A DNA stretch of 64,000 nt from JBNJGB01 sp051747385. GTDB lineage: Bacteria > Myxococcota_A > UBA9042 > PHBI01 > JACKFB01. The first letter of the stretch is position 1. Each line of letters opens with the position of its first letter. A model generated the notes under the pieces. It was not told where the DNA came from. It searched no databases and worked only from the letters and a program-made list of their open reading frames with translations. Shown in pieces: positions 17,167 to 26,227 of this stretch. Position numbers and translations under genes: made by a program. The stretch lies in contig JBNJGB010000030.1 in NCBI GenBank assembly GCA_051747385.1, positions 19,023 through 83,022 of the forward strand, written 5' to 3'.

Positions 17167-17195
17167 CCTATAGCACGCGGATCGGGCCGGAGCAA
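17167..17195 (-). promoter_or_regulatory. Promoter of the inositol-phosphate synthase gene
   Basis: On the minus strand TTGCTC (17190-17195) and TATAGG (17167-17172) are 17 bp apart, and TGC directly before TATAGG makes an extended -10 element. The 5' leader to the start at 17031 would be about 130 nt. Confidence 0.5.
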
Positions 17196-17228
17196 TGGAC
17201 GGTTCTGGCCCCGAATCCGCCGCTGGAC

Positions 17229-18401
17229 TCAACGGCCTGCGACGAGCTCCTCCAGGGCTTCCCAGGTGCGCTCGCAGTTGCGACCGTCCGCGCCCAGCAT
17301 GTGCCGGTCGAGGAATTCGCCCGCGGCCACCTCGCAGCAGGTCGGGTCGTCCAGGGCCTCGTCGAGCTGCTCCACGAGCCGGGGGAAGCTCCGCGCCAGC
17401 ATGCCGCCGTGGTCCTCCGGGGGCAGCTTCCAGACGTAGCGCGCCGACTCCACGGTCCTCTCACGCACGCCCAGGAGCGTGTACTGCTTCCACTGGAACG
17501 CCTCGTCCTCGCTCCGCACCGGGTAGACGTGGATGGTGGGCCGGCGGGTGGCGTAGTAGAGGTTGGCGATGCTCGAGTAGTTCGTGACCAGGGCGTCGGC
17601 CACCTGCAGGTCCAGGAAGTTGTCCGGATCCCGGTCCTTGAACTTGAGCATCACGTGGTCGTGCTCGTCCGCCAGGCGCGTCAGGAACCGCCGGTAGGCG
17701 CGCTCGAAGCGAAAGGAGTCGTGGAGCCGCAGGATCACGTTCGCGCCGCGACGCTCCAGGTGGCCGAGCAGGCGCCGGAAGAGGTCGGCGTCCGTGCCCC
17801 AGTGGGCGAAGACCTCGCCGTAGTGCCAGGTGGGCGCCAGGAGCACCGTCTTCCGGTTCACGACGTCGAAGGGATAGTACGGCTGCAGGCGCTCCTTCGG
17901 GATGGGCTCGCGCAGGTCGTCGTGGCTGGCGGCGCCCAGCACCCGGCAGTTGTCCGGGTGGAAGCCGCTCACCTCGGTGCGGTGCTCGAAGTCCCAGGGG
18001 CCGAAGCACTGCCAGCGGAAGTCGGGGTTGGGGCTCAGGGGGTCGCCCCAGGCGCGCCGGAGCTGCATGTGGAGGGCCCGGAACTCCTTCCGATCGTTCG
18101 GCCCCTTCCAGCCGAAGCCGTGCCACAGGACCATCCCCTTCGGCGACGTGGCCCGGAGCGGGACGCGGTTGTCCAGGATGGTCACGTGGGGCCTGAAGAA
18201 GGGCACGCCGGCCACGTCGTGGAGGCCCCGGCGGCGCACCAGGTCGGCCTGCACGGGGAACAGCTCCGAGACGCCCTGCCGCCGGTAGAGCTTCGGATCG
18301 CCCATGACCACCTTCACCTGCGTATCGGACCGGCGGTCCAGGTAGCGGGTGAAGCTCAGGAGGTCCGCGCCGAAGGTGGTCGCCCAGACCAGGATGCGCA
18401 T
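17229..18401 (-). CDS. CDP-glycerol glycerophosphotransferase-like enzyme (TagB/TagF fold)
   Basis: The 390-residue protein has a GT-B layout: an N-terminal half with VLWHGFGWKGPND, and a C-terminal half with VLLAPTWHYGE, NVILRLHDSF, HVMLKFKD and ADALVTNYSSIANLYYATRR. The last segment matches the TDYSS(I/V) donor-binding region of TagB/TagF-type glycerol- and ribitol-phosphate transferases. It would add a polyol-phosphate or similar unit to a surface glycan at the inner membrane. It is the last gene of a three-gene operon with TGATG overlaps, after a flippase and a GT4 transferase. The exact donor is unknown. Confidence 0.7.
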   Translation of the reverse strand: MRILVWATTFGADLLSFTRYLDRRSDTQVKVVMGDPKLYRRQGVSELFPVQADLVRRRGLHDVAGVPFFRPHVTILDNRVPLRATSPKGMVLWHGFGWKGPNDRKEFRALHMQLRRAWGDPLSPNPDFRWQCFGPWDFEHRTEVSGFHPDNCRVLGAASHDDLREPIPKERLQPYYPFDVVNRKTVLLAPTWHYGEVFAHWGTDADLFRRLLGHLERRGANVILRLHDSFRFERAYRRFLTRLADEHDHVMLKFKDRDPDNFLDLQVADALVTNYSSIANLYYATRRPTIHVYPVRSEDEAFQWKQYTLLGVRERTVESARYVWKLPPEDHGGMLARSFPRLVEQLDEALDDPTCCEVAAGEFLDRHMLGADGRNCERTWEALEELVAGR

Positions 18402-19870
18402 CAGTCGTCTCCGTCCTTGCGCTTGTGGCGCTTCAGCACGGCCGCGACCGTATCGCGCTCGCGGGCATAGGCCAGCCCCAGGCCCGACACGAGGGTCACT
18501 GCCGCCCCCAGCACGGCCACCGGGGCCGGGTTCCACGCCGCCTGTTCGGCCAGGAGCCAGCGCACGCCGAGGGCCACGACGGCGACCGGCGCCAGGACGA
18601 CCGCGCCCGACAGGGTCTTGCCCGCGAAAGTCCAGAACGACTGCTTCAGGGCACGGGAGCCGAACAGGAAGAGGACCACCACCACCACCGGATAGATGGT
18701 GCCCCACACCCAGGCGACGGCCTCCAGGCTCATGGAGGCGGCGACCAGGAAGGCGACGGGCATGACCACTGCGGTCGTGAGGGAGTACAAGAAGTTCTGG
18801 CGGGCCCGGCCCACGGCGTTGAGAAGCTGGGGTACGAGCGGCGAGACGGACAAGATGAGGCCGTAGACCGTCAGGATCTGCACCAGGGGGACGACGGCCA
18901 GCCACTGCTCGTAGCCGATGGCCATGAGGGCGTCCTCGGTGAACACGGCGATGACGAGGAGCACGGTGCCGATGGACGACATGTTCACGCGAGCGATGGC
19001 GTAGAAGTAGCGGCGGAGCCGCTCCTCTTCGAGCTGCAGGCGGGCGAACGCCGGGTAGGCCACCTGGTTGACGATGCTCACGAGGGTACGCACCGGATCC
19101 TTCACCATGCGATACGCCAGGGAGTAGACGCCGACGGCGTCCGCGCCGAAGAAGCGCCCGACGATCAGGTAGTCGGCGTTGATGTAGAAGTTGTAGAGGA
19201 GCCGCGAGCCGGTGGCGTAGACGCCGAACCGCACCATGGACCGCACCTCGCCCCAGCGGACACGCCAGCGCGGCACGTACGGGCGGAACGCCTGGCAGAA
19301 CACGAGCTGGCCGGCCCGCTGGACGAACTCGCCCGCGACGATGGCCCAGGCGCCGTGGCCCAGCCAGGCGAGGAGCAGCATGGTCCCGCTGGCCACCATG
19401 AGGGAGACGTTGTCGGCGACGGCGAGGCGCCCGAACCACATGTCGCGGATCATGAGGTTCCGCGACACCAGGTAGGCGGCGAAGAGCACCACCGCCAGGG
19501 CCTGGAAGCGCAGCATCGGGGTCAGCAGCGGCTCGTCGTAGAACCACGACGCCAGGGGAGCCCCGGCGAAGATGACCAGGTAGATGGCGGTGGACAGGCC
19601 CAGGGCGATCCAGAACAGGGAGTCGAGCTGTCGCCGGCTGATGTCCTCGGCCTGCACGATGGCGACGCCGAGGCCGAGCTGCGTAACGCTCTGGATGATG
19701 TTGAAGATGGCCAGGACGATGCTGGCGAGGCCCAGCTCCGAGGGCTCGATCATCTTCAGGACGAAGAACAGGGCCACCACGTTGATGATCTTGGTGCCGG
19801 CGTTGCCCACGCCGCTCACCAGGAAGGACTTCGCGACCTTCCTCGCGAAGGAGCCGTCCTCCTCGGCCAT
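18401..19870 (-). CDS. Polysaccharide flippase, Wzx/RfbX-like (MOP superfamily)
   Basis: The 489-residue protein has about 12-14 predicted membrane helices spread over its length, beginning FLVSGVGNAGTKIINVVALF, the typical entry of the Wzx/TuaB family of lipid-linked oligosaccharide flippases. Charged turns such as ISRRQLDSLFWIALGL and YRMVKDPVRTLVSIVNQVA fit the family. The start at 19870 avoids a 15-residue extension and overlaps the GT4 stop by one base. It should move an undecaprenyl-linked glycan across the inner membrane. Confidence 0.85.
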   Translation of the reverse strand: MAEEDGSFARKVAKSFLVSGVGNAGTKIINVVALFFVLKMIEPSELGLASIVLAIFNIIQSVTQLGLGVAIVQAEDISRRQLDSLFWIALGLSTAIYLVIFAGAPLASWFYDEPLLTPMLRFQALAVVLFAAYLVSRNLMIRDMWFGRLAVADNVSLMVASGTMLLLAWLGHGAWAIVAGEFVQRAGQLVFCQAFRPYVPRWRVRWGEVRSMVRFGVYATGSRLLYNFYINADYLIVGRFFGADAVGVYSLAYRMVKDPVRTLVSIVNQVAYPAFARLQLEEERLRRYFYAIARVNMSSIGTVLLVIAVFTEDALMAIGYEQWLAVVPLVQILTVYGLILSVSPLVPQLLNAVGRARQNFLYSLTTAVVMPVAFLVAASMSLEAVAWVWGTIYPVVVVVLFLFGSRALKQSFWTFAGKTLSGAVVLAPVAVVALGVRWLLAEQAAWNPAPVAVLGAAVTLVSGLGLAYARERDTVAAVLKRHKRKDGDD

Positions 19871-21030
19871 CAGCCCCGCCCCCGGCGGACCTCGAGCCGC
19901 TCCTCGAGGAAGCACAGCACGCGCTCGGCCCGCCGTAGCCAGGTCCGCGCGGCCGCGTCGGCGCGGGCCGCCTCCCCCAGGCGCTCGCGGAGGGCGTCGT
20001 CCTCCACGAGCCCACGCAGGGCCGCGACCGCGGCGGCCGGGGCGTCGGGTGGGACCAGCCGTGCGTTCTCACCGTCCACCAGGACCTCCCGCAGGTCCGG
20101 ACCGTCCGGGGCGAGGATGGCGCGGCCCGTGGCCATGTACAGGAACGTCTTGATGGGCAGCACGGTGTTGCCCACGCGCTCCAGCGGCCCGCGGGTCGGC
20201 GGGATCAGGAGGACGTCGGCGGCGTACAGGTACGGCACCGTGTCCCGGAACGCCTGCCAGCCGACCACCGTGACGTTCGGCATCCCCTCGGCTCGCCGCT
20301 CGATGGGGCCGCGGCCCTTGGAGCCGACGAGCACCAGGTGGACATCCGGGAGCGCCTCGACCATGTCGAGCAGCAGCCCGATGCCCTTGTCCGGCGACAC
20401 GTGCCCGGCGTACACGGCCACGGGACGGTCCACGGGCAGGCCGAGGCGGAGGCGCGCGACCTCCTGATGGACGGGCTCGCCGACCAGGTCGGGGTCGTAG
20501 CCGTTGTGGGCCACCAGGAGGCGCTCGTCCTCGAAGCCGAGCCGGCGATAGCTGGACGCCGCCAGCTCCGAGTGGAGGATGGCCCCGGCGAAGCGCGGCT
20601 CACGGCGGAGTCTCCGGAACAGCATCTTCATGCGCCGGGACTGGTCGGGCCACGGCCGGTAGGTCTCGTAGATCACGGGCCGATCCGTGAGGCGCAGGGC
20701 GGCCAGGACCACCGGGAGGTTCCGCGTGTAGACCACGTCGGCGTCCCGGACGAACGCCTTCGCGCACGCCGCGGCGGCGTGACCGAGCTTCTCCAGCCCA
20801 CGGACGGGGTTCGGCGCGAGGCTGCGCACCCGGTGGACCGAGAAGGTGGGCGCCACCTCGTAGTGGGCCGCGATCGCCTCCGCGCCGGGCTCCGTGCGAG
20901 CCCAGCGGCCGGGGATGACCAGGTCCACCTCGGCGCCTGCCGACGCCAGGGCGGACGTCATGCTCACGAGCTGGGCCGTGTCGGTGGCCGTCTGCGGCAG
21001 AAGCTGGTCGGAGACGTAGGCGATGCGCAT
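19870..21030 (-). CDS. Glycosyltransferase, GT4 family
   Basis: The 386-residue GT-B enzyme starts with MRIAYVSDQLLPQTATDTAQ and holds the C-terminal donor site VAVYAGHVSPDKGIGLLLDM, VLVGSKGRGP, then YLYAADVLLIPPTRG and PIKTFLYMATGRAILAPD, corresponding to the EX7E-type region of GT4 enzymes. It would act on the cytoplasmic face of the inner membrane. It is the first gene of the operon running to 17229. The 421-bp upstream gap holds a 28-bp direct repeat. Confidence 0.88.
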   Translation of the reverse strand: MRIAYVSDQLLPQTATDTAQLVSMTSALASAGAEVDLVIPGRWARTEPGAEAIAAHYEVAPTFSVHRVRSLAPNPVRGLEKLGHAAAACAKAFVRDADVVYTRNLPVVLAALRLTDRPVIYETYRPWPDQSRRMKMLFRRLRREPRFAGAILHSELAASSYRRLGFEDERLLVAHNGYDPDLVGEPVHQEVARLRLGLPVDRPVAVYAGHVSPDKGIGLLLDMVEALPDVHLVLVGSKGRGPIERRAEGMPNVTVVGWQAFRDTVPYLYAADVLLIPPTRGPLERVGNTVLPIKTFLYMATGRAILAPDGPDLREVLVDGENARLVPPDAPAAAVAALRGLVEDDALRERLGEAARADAAARTWLRRAERVLCFLEERLEVRRGRG

Positions 21031-21451
21031 CGGCAGTCGAGCCCCTGAGGGTGTCGGGGCCGACGTGTAGCACACCCTCCGAGCCCGAACGAGCACTTCG
21101 CCGGTGGACGCCGACCACCGCGCCGACAGGCCGGTCGACGTGGACGTGGGCGTCCCCCGCACCTCCATCGCGCGGATGTAGCGAGTGTCGGCCGGTCGAC
21201 GTGGACGTGGGCGTCCCTCGAGCCCACAGACCTCGGCACGGGCGTTCGTGGTCGCGGTCGTGGACGGTGTCCGCCGGCACTTGGGCCCGCCCGACGTGGA
21301 CGGCCATCGACACGGCGCATCGCCGCTGCGGGTGGCCCACCCCCGCCCACCCTCCTATGTGACGGGCAGGGGCCGAATCGTTGCGCACGAATTGACGCCC
21401 CGCGACCGGATGTCGTAGCCACCGGGGGGCCGTCCGTGCACGCGAGGTCCC
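21031..21451. other. Divergent intergenic region between the glycan operon and the Asn-synthetase-like gene
   Basis: This 421-bp gap must carry both promoters. A weak plus-strand candidate is TTGACG at 21392-21397 with GTAGCC at 21415-21420 (17-bp spacer), about 30 bp before the 21452 start. Two exact copies of a 28-bp sequence lie at 21129-21156 and 21190-21217. No coding frame is convincing. Confidence 0.45.
21129..21217. repeat. 28-bp direct repeat, two copies 61 bp apart
   Basis: Copies occupy 21129-21156 and 21190-21217 and contain the core GGTCGACGTGGACGTGGG. The 61-bp period is close to six helical turns. A shorter, partial CCGACGTGGACGG lies near 21289. The position between divergent promoters suggests operator sites, but a local duplication is equally possible. 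Confidence 0.6.
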
Positions 21452-23212
21452 ATGTCGTCTCCCAGCCTGCTCCTCGACGGAGGTCCGGAGGACTGGCGTC
21501 CGCGGGGCATCCACCTGGTCGTCGGCCGGCAGCCGCCCGTGGAGTCCGAGCCCGGCTGGCACCGGGCGGGGGCCTTCCACGTCCGGGCCGACGGGCCGCT
21601 CGCGCGTGTGCGGGTGGACGGTGCGCTCTGCCTGGCGTTCGACGGCATCCTCACCGGCGAGGGGTCTGCCGAGTCCGACCCGCTCGAGGTCGTCCGGCGG
21701 GCGTGGGAATCGGGGGGCCTGGACGGCCTCCGCGCCCTGGAGGGCTTCTTCAACGTCCTGGTGGTGGACGCGGACCGCGGGGAGGGGTGGCTGGTTCCCG
21801 ATCGGCTCGCGACGCGCCCCTTGTGGTGCTACGCGAGCAGCGGCCGGTGCGTCGTCGCGCCGTCGCCGACCGCGCTCCGCGCTCACATGCCACACACGCC
21901 GCTGGACCCGCTCCGCCTCTACCAGACGCTGCGCAGCACGCACCCCGTGGGGTCGGGCTCGCTCGTCCGCGACCTCGCCCGCACACGTCCGCTGTCCGTC
22001 GTGCGGGTCGATGTCCGCGGCGACCTGCAGGAGCGACCGGATCCAGTCCTTCGTCAGCGTCCCGCGGCGGGCCTGACGCTCCCCGAGGCGGCCGAGCGGA
22101 TGCGCGATGTCCATGGGGGCATCCTGCGAACCATCCTGGACCACCCGGAGGTCGGCTCCCGCCCCATCGAGCTTCCGCTCACGGGTGGCCTGGACAGCCG
22201 GCACATCCTGGCGGATCTCCTGTCTCAGGGGCGCCGCCCGGATCGCTTCGTCCACGTGATCCTCGACCGCGCGGACCATCGGCCGGTGGAGCTCATGGCC
22301 GAGCGCTTCGGGGTGCCGCTCACGGCTCCGCGGATCCAGGATCTGGACTGGGCCTCCATCGTGGCGCGCTGGGTGCACGTCACCGGCGGGCTCGTGCATC
22401 CCCAGCAGATGTATCTCATCGCCTGGCCGCCCCGGTCGGGCCCCCGCGCGACCCTCGGCTTCGACGGCTACCTGGCCGGGTTCTTCCTCAGCTTCCGACG
22501 GATCTGGGCCCCCCTCCGCTCACGCTTCTACACTCCGCGGCGAGTGCTGGATGGCATCATCGCCGACGCCCGGGCCCACGAAGAGGCGACCCGGCGCCTC
22601 CTGGACCTCGAGGCCGCGCGCTTCGAGGGCCCCCCGGGCTTCCTGGAGCGGATGAGCGAGGTCCTGAGCCGCGGCCCGTACCATACGGGTGCTCTTTTCG
22701 GCATGCGCGGCGGCGACGACCAGGTCTTCGCGCCCGGCGCACACGTCCGCGTGCTCGAGCTGTTCCGGATCCTCTCCGGCGACCTGGCCGCCGACAAGCG
22801 CGTCCGCCTCCAGATGTTCCGGTCTTTCTACCCGGCGCTCGCTGCCATCCCCGACTCCTCGGGCCGCGACCTGTGGGGCCGGCCGTCCGGGAGCGCCCTC
22901 CCGGGACTCGTCGAGCGGGCCCGGCGTGCAGCCCTTCCCTCGGAGCGCGTCCCGGGCTCCATCCATGCCCGCATCCGCCGCATCCCGACCCTGCGCCGGG
23001 TCCACCTCCGGCTGGCGGCCGACTGCGCCCTCGAGGCCGACGGCCTCGTCCGGCGAGGCGCGGTGCGCTGGCTGACCCGCCTGCACATGATCGGGGTCGA
23101 CCTCGGCTGGCCCCTCGGCGGGCTCCTGTCGGCCGAGGTGGCGCACCGGATCTTCGCCCGAGGGGAGCCACCGGCGCAGGTCACGGCCCGCCTCCTCGGC
23201 GAGGATCGCTGA
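21452..23212 (+). CDS. Asparagine-synthetase-like protein without the amidotransferase cysteine
   Basis: The 586-residue protein follows the AsnB plan. The N-terminal half resembles a class-II glutamine amidotransferase (VRVDGALCLAFDGILTGEG, EGFFNVLVVDADRG, LATRPLWCYASS). The C-terminal half has a PP-loop ELPLTGGLDSRHILADL, which corresponds to the SGGxDS ATP-binding motif. It starts MSSPSLLLDGG, so the N-terminal Cys2 nucleophile of active GATase II domains is missing; glutamine hydrolysis is therefore doubtful. Related proteins occur in surface-glycan and peptide-tailoring clusters. Divergence from the glycan operon suggests it modifies the same product. Confidence 0.75.
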   Translation: MSSPSLLLDGGPEDWRPRGIHLVVGRQPPVESEPGWHRAGAFHVRADGPLARVRVDGALCLAFDGILTGEGSAESDPLEVVRRAWESGGLDGLRALEGFFNVLVVDADRGEGWLVPDRLATRPLWCYASSGRCVVAPSPTALRAHMPHTPLDPLRLYQTLRSTHPVGSGSLVRDLARTRPLSVVRVDVRGDLQERPDPVLRQRPAAGLTLPEAAERMRDVHGGILRTILDHPEVGSRPIELPLTGGLDSRHILADLLSQGRRPDRFVHVILDRADHRPVELMAERFGVPLTAPRIQDLDWASIVARWVHVTGGLVHPQQMYLIAWPPRSGPRATLGFDGYLAGFFLSFRRIWAPLRSRFYTPRRVLDGIIADARAHEEATRRLLDLEAARFEGPPGFLERMSEVLSRGPYHTGALFGMRGGDDQVFAPGAHVRVLELFRILSGDLAADKRVRLQMFRSFYPALAAIPDSSGRDLWGRPSGSALPGLVERARRAALPSERVPGSIHARIRRIPTLRRVHLRLAADCALEADGLVRRGAVRWLTRLHMIGVDLGWPLGGLLSAEVAHRIFARGEPPAQVTARLLGEDR

Positions 23213-23349
23213 CGTGCCCGTGCGAGGGGCATCCCCGACGCCCCCCTGGGGGTTCACCCGCGCCGAACGACCGGGCGGTCTCCGGAGCCCGTCGGGCGAT
23301 TGGACGGGAGCCCGGTGGCCCGTACCATGCTCCCCCAGGGAGGTGCCTC

Positions 23350-24171
23350 ATGAGCCGCCGACGCACCATCGCCACGACCCTCACCGCGCTGCTCGTCGTC
23401 CCCGCCCTGGGCGGCTGCGAGCTCCTGACTCGTGAGGAGGCGCGCGTGGCCGTGGAGGAGGTCCGCCTGGCCACCGAGGCGGGCGCCCTGGTCGGCGCGA
23501 CCGTGGAGCTGACCACGGACCTCACGCTCGGCGAGGGCGTGGAGGCCGCCGCCCGGTCCCTGGGCGAGTTCGTGGAGAGCCAGTACGACTGCGCCACCGT
23601 CACCGTCGAGGGCGGCCGGGTCACCGTCGACTTCGGCACGCTCGACGACATCTGCACCTGGAAGGGCCAGACCTTCGCCGGAGTCGTCACCTGGAAGGTG
23701 GAGCGGGCCGCCCCGGACGAGATCGTCGTACACCACGCCTGGGCGGACCTCCGCAATCACCGCGTGAGCCTGAACGGCGGCGCGACCGTGACCTGGAACA
23801 CGACGGAGCGGACGCGCCGCGTGGTCCACGACGCCACGTGGACCGTGGACGGGCGGACCTTCGAGGGGACCGGCGATCGCACCCAGTCGCTGCTCGACGC
23901 CGACGTCGGCATCGCCGGAGGGATCATCCTCGACGGCTCGCGCGGGTGGACGAGCGACACCGGCCGGTGGGACCTGGCCATCGAGTCGGTCGGCCTGCGC
24001 TGGGAGGACCCCGTCCCCGAGAGCGGCCGGTACGTCCTGACCACCCCCGCCGGCAAGACCCTGACCCTCACCTTCACCCGCGTGGACGGGGACACCATCG
24101 ACGCGCAGGTCGAGGCCCCCCGCCGTGACTACACCTTCCGAGTCAACCGGAGCGGCGCCGTGTCTCGCTGA
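23350..24171 (+). CDS. Predicted lipoprotein of unknown function
   Basis: The 273-residue protein has a signal peptide MSRRRTIATTLTALLVVPA with lipobox LGGC, so it should be lipid-anchored. After a helical segment (REEARVAVEEVRLATEA) the mature part is strand-rich with repeated Thr/Val patterns (VTVEGGRVTVDFG, GATVTWNTTERTRRVVHDA, GKTLTLTFTRVDGDTI), suggesting a beta-sandwich or barrel. A GGGAGG ribosome site precedes the ATG. I do not recognise the family. PhoD follows 31 bp downstream, so co-transcription is possible. Confidence 0.7.
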   Translation: MSRRRTIATTLTALLVVPALGGCELLTREEARVAVEEVRLATEAGALVGATVELTTDLTLGEGVEAAARSLGEFVESQYDCATVTVEGGRVTVDFGTLDDICTWKGQTFAGVVTWKVERAAPDEIVVHHAWADLRNHRVSLNGGATVTWNTTERTRRVVHDATWTVDGRTFEGTGDRTQSLLDADVGIAGGIILDGSRGWTSDTGRWDLAIESVGLRWEDPVPESGRYVLTTPAGKTLTLTFTRVDGDTIDAQVEAPRRDYTFRVNRSGAVSR

Positions 24172-24202
24172 CCGCGGCCGCTCCCCTGCCCCCGACGAGC
24201 CA

Positions 24203-25810
24203 ATGCCCCTGTCCAGACGTGAGCTTCTCCGGCGTGCCGGCCTCCTCGGCGCCGCCGCCTTCCTCCCTCGCCTGAGCGGCTGTGACGACGGCGGCGGCGG
24301 TCTCCCCACCTACTCGTTCGACGGCGAGCCCGGCCCGGAGGACCTCTTCCGGCACGGCGTGGCCAGCGGCGACCCCCTGACGGACTCCGTCATCCTGTGG
24401 ACGCGCGTCTCCCCGGCCGAGGACGCCCCCGTCGAGGTGTACTGGGAGGTGTCGGCCGATCCCTCCCTGGCGTCCCGGGTGGCCGCGGGCTGGTCGACGA
24501 CCGACGGGTCGCGGGACTGGACCGTGAAGGTGGACGCTGCGGGCCTGGAGCCCGGCACGACCTACTACTACCGCTTCCGTGCGCTGGGGCGCTCGTCGAT
24601 CTCCGGGCGGACCCGCACGACCCCGGCGGAGGGCGGCGAGCACCTGCGGCTGGCCGTGATGTCCTGCGCCAACTACGCCAAGGGCTACTTCCACGCCTAT
24701 CGGAAGGTGGCGGAGCGGGCCGATCTGGACGCCGTCGTGCACCTGGGCGACTACATCTACGAGCTGGAGAACTCGGGCTACGTCCGGGAGCACGATCCGC
24801 CCCGGGAGTGCGTGACCCTCGACGACTATCGGCGCCGCTACGCCCAGCACCACGCGGATCCCGACCACGCGGAGGTGCACCGGCAGCACCCGTTCATCGT
24901 GGTCTGGGACGATCACGAGAGCGCGAACGACTCGTGGCGGGGCGGCGCCGAGGCCCACCAGCCCGAGACGGAGGGCTCCTGGGAGACGCGCAAGGCCGAG
25001 GCGATGCAGGCCTTCTCCGAGTGGGTGCCCGTCCGGGACGGCGCGGAGGGCCGCATCTACCGGACGCTGCGCTTCGGCGACCTGGCGGACCTGGTCATGC
25101 TGGACACGCGCCTCGCCGGCCGGGATCTGCAGCCGGCGAGCAACACCCCGGAGGTCCTGCAGGACCCGGATCGCGACCTCCTCGGCGCGGAGCAGGAGGG
25201 CTGGCTGTTCGAGCAGCTTCGGACCTCGACGGCCCGCTGGCGTCTGGTGGGCCAGCAGGTCATGTTCGCCCCGCTGTTCGCCGCCGGCGGGCAGCAGCCG
25301 ATGAACACCGATTCGTGGGACGGCTACCAGGCGGCGCGGGCGCGGGTGCTGGACGTGCTGGGAGAGGACGCCGTCGGCGACACGGTCATCCTGAGCGGAG
25401 ACGTCCACATGTCCTGGGCCCTGGAGGTCACCGGCGCGCCCCACGACCCGCAGCGCTACGACCCCGAGACCGGCGAGGGAGCCGTGGCGACGGAGGTGGT
25501 CACACCCGGCGTGACGTCCCCCAGCACGCCGTTCGGCCTGGGCGAAGCGCTCCGCGCGGAGCTCCTGCCCGACAACCCCCACATCCGCTGGGGCGACATG
25601 GAGCACCGGGGATACATGGTCCTCGACGTCACCCCCGAGCGGGTGCAGGCGGACTGGTTCCTCTTCGACCACGAGGCCATCGCCGCCCCCGCGCCCGCCG
25701 AGGAGCGCTTCGCCGCCGGCTTGTCGGTCCGCCACGGCGAGACGCGTCTGGTGGAGGAGGCGGCGCCGGCCCCGTCGAAGTCGGACGCCCCGGCCCGCGC
25801 CGAGGAATAG
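24203..25810 (+). CDS. phoD: PhoD-type alkaline phosphatase/phosphodiesterase
   Basis: The 535-residue protein begins with a twin-arginine signal SRRELLRRAGLLGAAAF, followed by LSGC, which could also be a lipobox. The N-terminal PhoD domain has FRHGVASGDPLTDSVILWTR and ends with GRTRTTP. The metallophosphatase core shows AVMSCANYAKGYFHAY, VVHLGDYIYE, VWDDHESAND, DTRLAGRD and the C-terminal metal ligands in LSGDVHMSWALEV. PhoD enzymes hydrolyse phosphomonoesters and diesters outside the cytoplasm using Ca/Fe and are normally induced by phosphate limitation. A Pro/Ala-rich 35-residue tail is extra. Confidence 0.9.
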   Translation: MPLSRRELLRRAGLLGAAAFLPRLSGCDDGGGGLPTYSFDGEPGPEDLFRHGVASGDPLTDSVILWTRVSPAEDAPVEVYWEVSADPSLASRVAAGWSTTDGSRDWTVKVDAAGLEPGTTYYYRFRALGRSSISGRTRTTPAEGGEHLRLAVMSCANYAKGYFHAYRKVAERADLDAVVHLGDYIYELENSGYVREHDPPRECVTLDDYRRRYAQHHADPDHAEVHRQHPFIVVWDDHESANDSWRGGAEAHQPETEGSWETRKAEAMQAFSEWVPVRDGAEGRIYRTLRFGDLADLVMLDTRLAGRDLQPASNTPEVLQDPDRDLLGAEQEGWLFEQLRTSTARWRLVGQQVMFAPLFAAGGQQPMNTDSWDGYQAARARVLDVLGEDAVGDTVILSGDVHMSWALEVTGAPHDPQRYDPETGEGAVATEVVTPGVTSPSTPFGLGEALRAELLPDNPHIRWGDMEHRGYMVLDVTPERVQADWFLFDHEAIAAPAPAEERFAAGLSVRHGETRLVEEAAPAPSKSDAPARAEE

Positions 25811-25959
25811 GCACCCGGCTGGTCACATTTCGGCCGGATCCCCCCAAGGCGTGGACGCGCCCGGCGCTTCCGGCACTTCCGCGGCGGGCCGGGCGACAGA
25901 GCCGCCGTCCCGGGGAACGCGGACCGGCGCGCGGGCGGGGAGGCGAGCGCAACAGGGCT

Positions 25960-26148
25960 TCAGTCCTCCTCCGCCAGCTCCACGTCGAGCTTCTCCTCGA
26001 TGGAGCTCAGGCGCTGCCGCTTCGCCTTCAGGACCTTCCGATAGTCGTGGACCATGGCATGACGGCTCTCGCTCGCCAGGTCACCGAGCCGGGTGTGCAC
26101 CATCTCCTTGAGCTCCTGGAGCTCCTCGCGATCGAACTCGATGGCCAT
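25960..26148 (-). CDS. Small charged helical protein
   Basis: This 62-residue protein (start MAIEFDREELQELKEMV) is almost entirely charged helix with a heptad-like spacing, ending KLDVELAEED. A GGGGGAAG ribosome site precedes the ATG at 26148. There is no known domain. It is flanked by phoD (convergent) and a DUF488 remnant. A coiled-coil partner role is possible. Confidence 0.6.
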   Translation of the reverse strand: MAIEFDREELQELKEMVHTRLGDLASESRHAMVHDYRKVLKAKRQRLSSIEEKLDVELAEED

Positions 26149-26227
26149 GGGCTTCCCCCTGGGCGGCGTCGTCGGGTTGGGTGGATGCCCCGATCGTATC
26201 CCCGTCCTCCCCCGGTCCACAAGGCGA

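Noticed and set aside
15739..17439. 566-residue plus-strand ORF opposite inositol-phosphate synthase
   Set aside because: Its composition (Val/Leu/Gly/Asp/Arg-rich without motifs) is that of an antisense shadow; the minus strand carries a full Ino1.
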